Shown: in pieces, positions 14,967 to 16,456 of the stretch
How positions within the stretch are numbered: position 1 is the first letter of the stretch
How the letters are laid out: each line of letters starts with the position of its first letter
Assembly (NCBI GenBank): GCA_035687895.1
Contig: DASRUE010000255.1
Span: 1 to 16,456, forward strand
Direction: 5' to 3'
DNA length: 16,456 nucleotides
DNA from: JAERML01 sp035687895
Lineage (GTDB): Bacteria > Bacteroidota > Ignavibacteria > UBA10030 > UBA6906
Made by a program: the position numbers and the translations under genes
Notes under the pieces: model-generated
Told to the model about the DNA's origin: nothing
Seen by the model: only the letters and a program-made list of their open reading frames with translations
Databases searched by the model: none

Positions 14967-15440
14967 ATGTTCACCACCGGAAAGATTGATGGCGTTTTGG
15001 TCAGGAACCTGGTGAAGTATACCGATGAACGTGGATGGCTAACGGAGATTTTTCGCAGCGATGAGCTTGAGCAGGCATACTTCCCGGCGATGGGGTACAT
15101 ATCAATCACCCAGCCTGAGGTTGTCCGCGGCCCTCACGAACACGTCGATCAGGCGGACAACTTTTCCTTTCTCGGTCCATCGAACTTCAAGGTCTATCTC
15201 TGGGATAATAGAAAGAACTCATCCACCTACATGATGAGGGAGACTATCTACGCAGGCGAAGATGCACCCAAGTCGTTGATCATTCCGGCTGGAGTTGTGC
15301 ATGCATACAGGAATGTTGGCGGTAAGCCTGGAATGGTGGTGAACTTCCCTAACAGACTCTTTGCCGGGAAAGGGAAGAAGGGAGCGGTGGATGAGATCCG
15401 CCATGAGGACGATCCGAACACGATTTACAGGGTGGACTGA
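14967..15440 (+). CDS. RmlC-like cupin (dTDP-4-dehydrorhamnose 3,5-epimerase family), short form
   Basis: The 157-residue product has the RmlC cupin fold pattern: VLVRNLVKYTDERGWLTEIF (10-29), RGPHEH (54-59), a strand ending in WDNRKNSSTY (79-88) and IIPAGVVHAYRNVG (105-118). True RmlC enzymes (about 180 residues) carry RGLHYQ, a lysine shortly after it, and a catalytic tyrosine in the strand after the PxGxxH block. Here RGLHYQ is RGPHEH (H57 kept), the lysine position appears to be D64 (QADN), and no tyrosine is evident in GMVVNF. Location 2 bases upstream of rmlB points to dTDP-4-keto-6-deoxyhexose metabolism, but epimerase activity is uncertain; an isomerase-like or binding role is possible. 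ATG 14967 is preferred, with GAAGG at 14954-14958 well placed; TTG 14952 would add five residues. Confidence 0.75.
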   Translation: MFTTGKIDGVLVRNLVKYTDERGWLTEIFRSDELEQAYFPAMGYISITQPEVVRGPHEHVDQADNFSFLGPSNFKVYLWDNRKNSSTYMMRETIYAGEDAPKSLIIPAGVVHAYRNVGGKPGMVVNFPNRLFAGKGKKGAVDEIRHEDDPNTIYRVD

Positions 15441-15442
15441 GG

Positions 15443-16456
15443 ATGAAGAACGTACTGATCACCGGTGGCGCCGGGTTTATCGGGAGCAATTTTGTGCGGT
15501 ACTTCCTGGCGACGCATGAGGATGTGCGGGTTGTGAATTTTGACAAGCTCACCTATGCCGGAAACCTTGAGAGTCTCGAGGACGTGGTGACGAATCCACG
15601 GTACACATTCATTAAGGGGGACATTTGTGATCGCACCGAGGTGGAGACCGCCTTTACGAAATTCGATATCGACACCGTTATCCATTTTGCGGCCGAATCT
15701 CATGTCGATCGAAGCATTCTTGGCTCTGCTGTTTTTGTCCAAACCAACGTTGTAGGCACGCACACACTCCTCGACGTGGCAAAGGACCGTGGGGTGGACC
15801 GGTTCATCCATGTTTCCACCGACGAAGTGTACGGCTCACTCGGTGATGCGGGGAAGTTCACCGAGACAACGCCCCTCCATCCCAACAGTCCGTACGCCGC
15901 AAGCAAGGCCAGCTCCGACCTTCTCGCGCTTTCCTACCAGCATACGCACGGCCTGCCCGTGATTGTGACACGCTGCTCGAACAATTATGGCCCATACCAG
16001 TTTCCTGAAAAGCTCATCCCCCTCATGATCGTAAACGCATTTGTTGACAAACCGCTGCCAGTCTATGGAGACGGCTTGAATGTGCGAGATTGGTTGTACG
16101 TGGAGGATCACTGTTCCGCAATTGACATGGTGCTCGCAAAGGGGAAGGTCGGTGAAGTGTACAATATTGGCGGGAACAACGAGTGGAAAAACATCGACAT
16201 CGTGAAATTGATTCTGCAGCATCTTGGTAAGCCACAGAGTTTGATCAATTTCGTCAAGGATAGACCAGGTCATGACCGTCGATATGCCATGGACGCAACG
16301 AAAATGAAAAACGAGCTCGGCTGGCAGCCTTCCCATACATTCGAGAATGGGATCAAAGAAACGATAGAATGGTACAGACAGAAAGAGTCCTGGTGGAAAC
16401 GTGTGATGACCGGCGAGTATCTTGAATACTACAAGACTCAATATCATGAAGACTGA
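15443..16456 (+). CDS. rfbB: dTDP-glucose 4,6-dehydratase RmlB (RfbB)
   Basis: RmlB converts dTDP-glucose to dTDP-4-keto-6-deoxyglucose, the branch point to rhamnose and many other deoxysugars of surface polysaccharides. The 337-residue product is complete and ends at the last base of the window. It is an extended SDR: NAD-binding GGAGFIG at 8-14, FDKLTYAGNLESL (33-45), FAAESHVDRS (82-91), catalytic T126-D127-E128 (HVSTDEVYGS), Y151-x3-K155 (SPYAASK), and TRCSNNYGPYQFPEKLIP plus DWLYVEDHC (substrate-binding regions). The TDE triad and FAAESHVDRS block distinguish it from UDP-galactose epimerase. It starts 2 bases after the cupin stop, so the two are one operon. rmlA and rmlD are not visible and may lie downstream. 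Confidence 0.97.
   Translation: MKNVLITGGAGFIGSNFVRYFLATHEDVRVVNFDKLTYAGNLESLEDVVTNPRYTFIKGDICDRTEVETAFTKFDIDTVIHFAAESHVDRSILGSAVFVQTNVVGTHTLLDVAKDRGVDRFIHVSTDEVYGSLGDAGKFTETTPLHPNSPYAASKASSDLLALSYQHTHGLPVIVTRCSNNYGPYQFPEKLIPLMIVNAFVDKPLPVYGDGLNVRDWLYVEDHCSAIDMVLAKGKVGEVYNIGGNNEWKNIDIVKLILQHLGKPQSLINFVKDRPGHDRRYAMDATKMKNELGWQPSHTFENGIKETIEWYRQKESWWKRVMTGEYLEYYKTQYHED

Overview
The window (mid-50s percent GC by eye) reads as chromosomal core sequence from a member of the FCB group (Bacteroidota/Chlorobiota). The first gene is the C-terminal three quarters of SprA, the giant outer-membrane translocon of the type IX secretion system (T9SS). The second is PorX, the T9SS response regulator with a PglZ/alkaline-phosphatase-type output domain. 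Several genes nevertheless have clear Shine-Dalgarno sequences, and three sites look like ordinary TTGAC-N17-TATNNT promoters. Classical Bacteroidia usually lack both, so an Ignavibacteria/Kapabacteria-like or other deep-branching lineage is my best guess (inference). All genes lie on the + strand. I saw no mobile element, CRISPR array, rRNA or tRNA.

Layout. (1) 1-5211: sprA, 5'-truncated by the window edge. (2) 5212-5387: spacer with a promoter candidate, then a tightly packed cluster: porX, tsaE and tsaB joined by two ATGA stop/start overlaps, then accD, arginase, panC and a GlmU-type nucleotidyltransferase with short gaps. This mixes T9SS regulation, tRNA t6A modification, fatty-acid synthesis, arginine breakdown, pantothenate synthesis and sugar-nucleotide supply. 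(3) 11480-12157: a new promoter and strong ribosome binding site in front of a small secreted protein of unknown function, followed by a weak terminator-like hairpin. (4) 12158-14703: a membrane-anchored LytR_C-domain protein, the ribosome silencing factor rsfS (TTG start) and argS, the last two overlapping by ATGA. (5) 14704-14966: spacer with a promoter and a long leader holding tiny ORFs. (6) 14967-16456: an RmlC-like cupin and a complete rmlB (dTDP-glucose 4,6-dehydratase), probably the start of a surface-polysaccharide sugar cluster continuing beyond the window.

Most genes are well-known housekeeping families. The points most worth following are: sprA directly next to an apparently catalytically intact porX; promoters of porX and of the dTDP-sugar genes that match at 28 of 40 positions in the same register; the unrecognised secreted protein with its own strong expression signals; a GlmU-like protein lacking the acetyltransferase half; and an RmlC-like protein with altered active-site positions. 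I did not find a clearly new multi-gene system.
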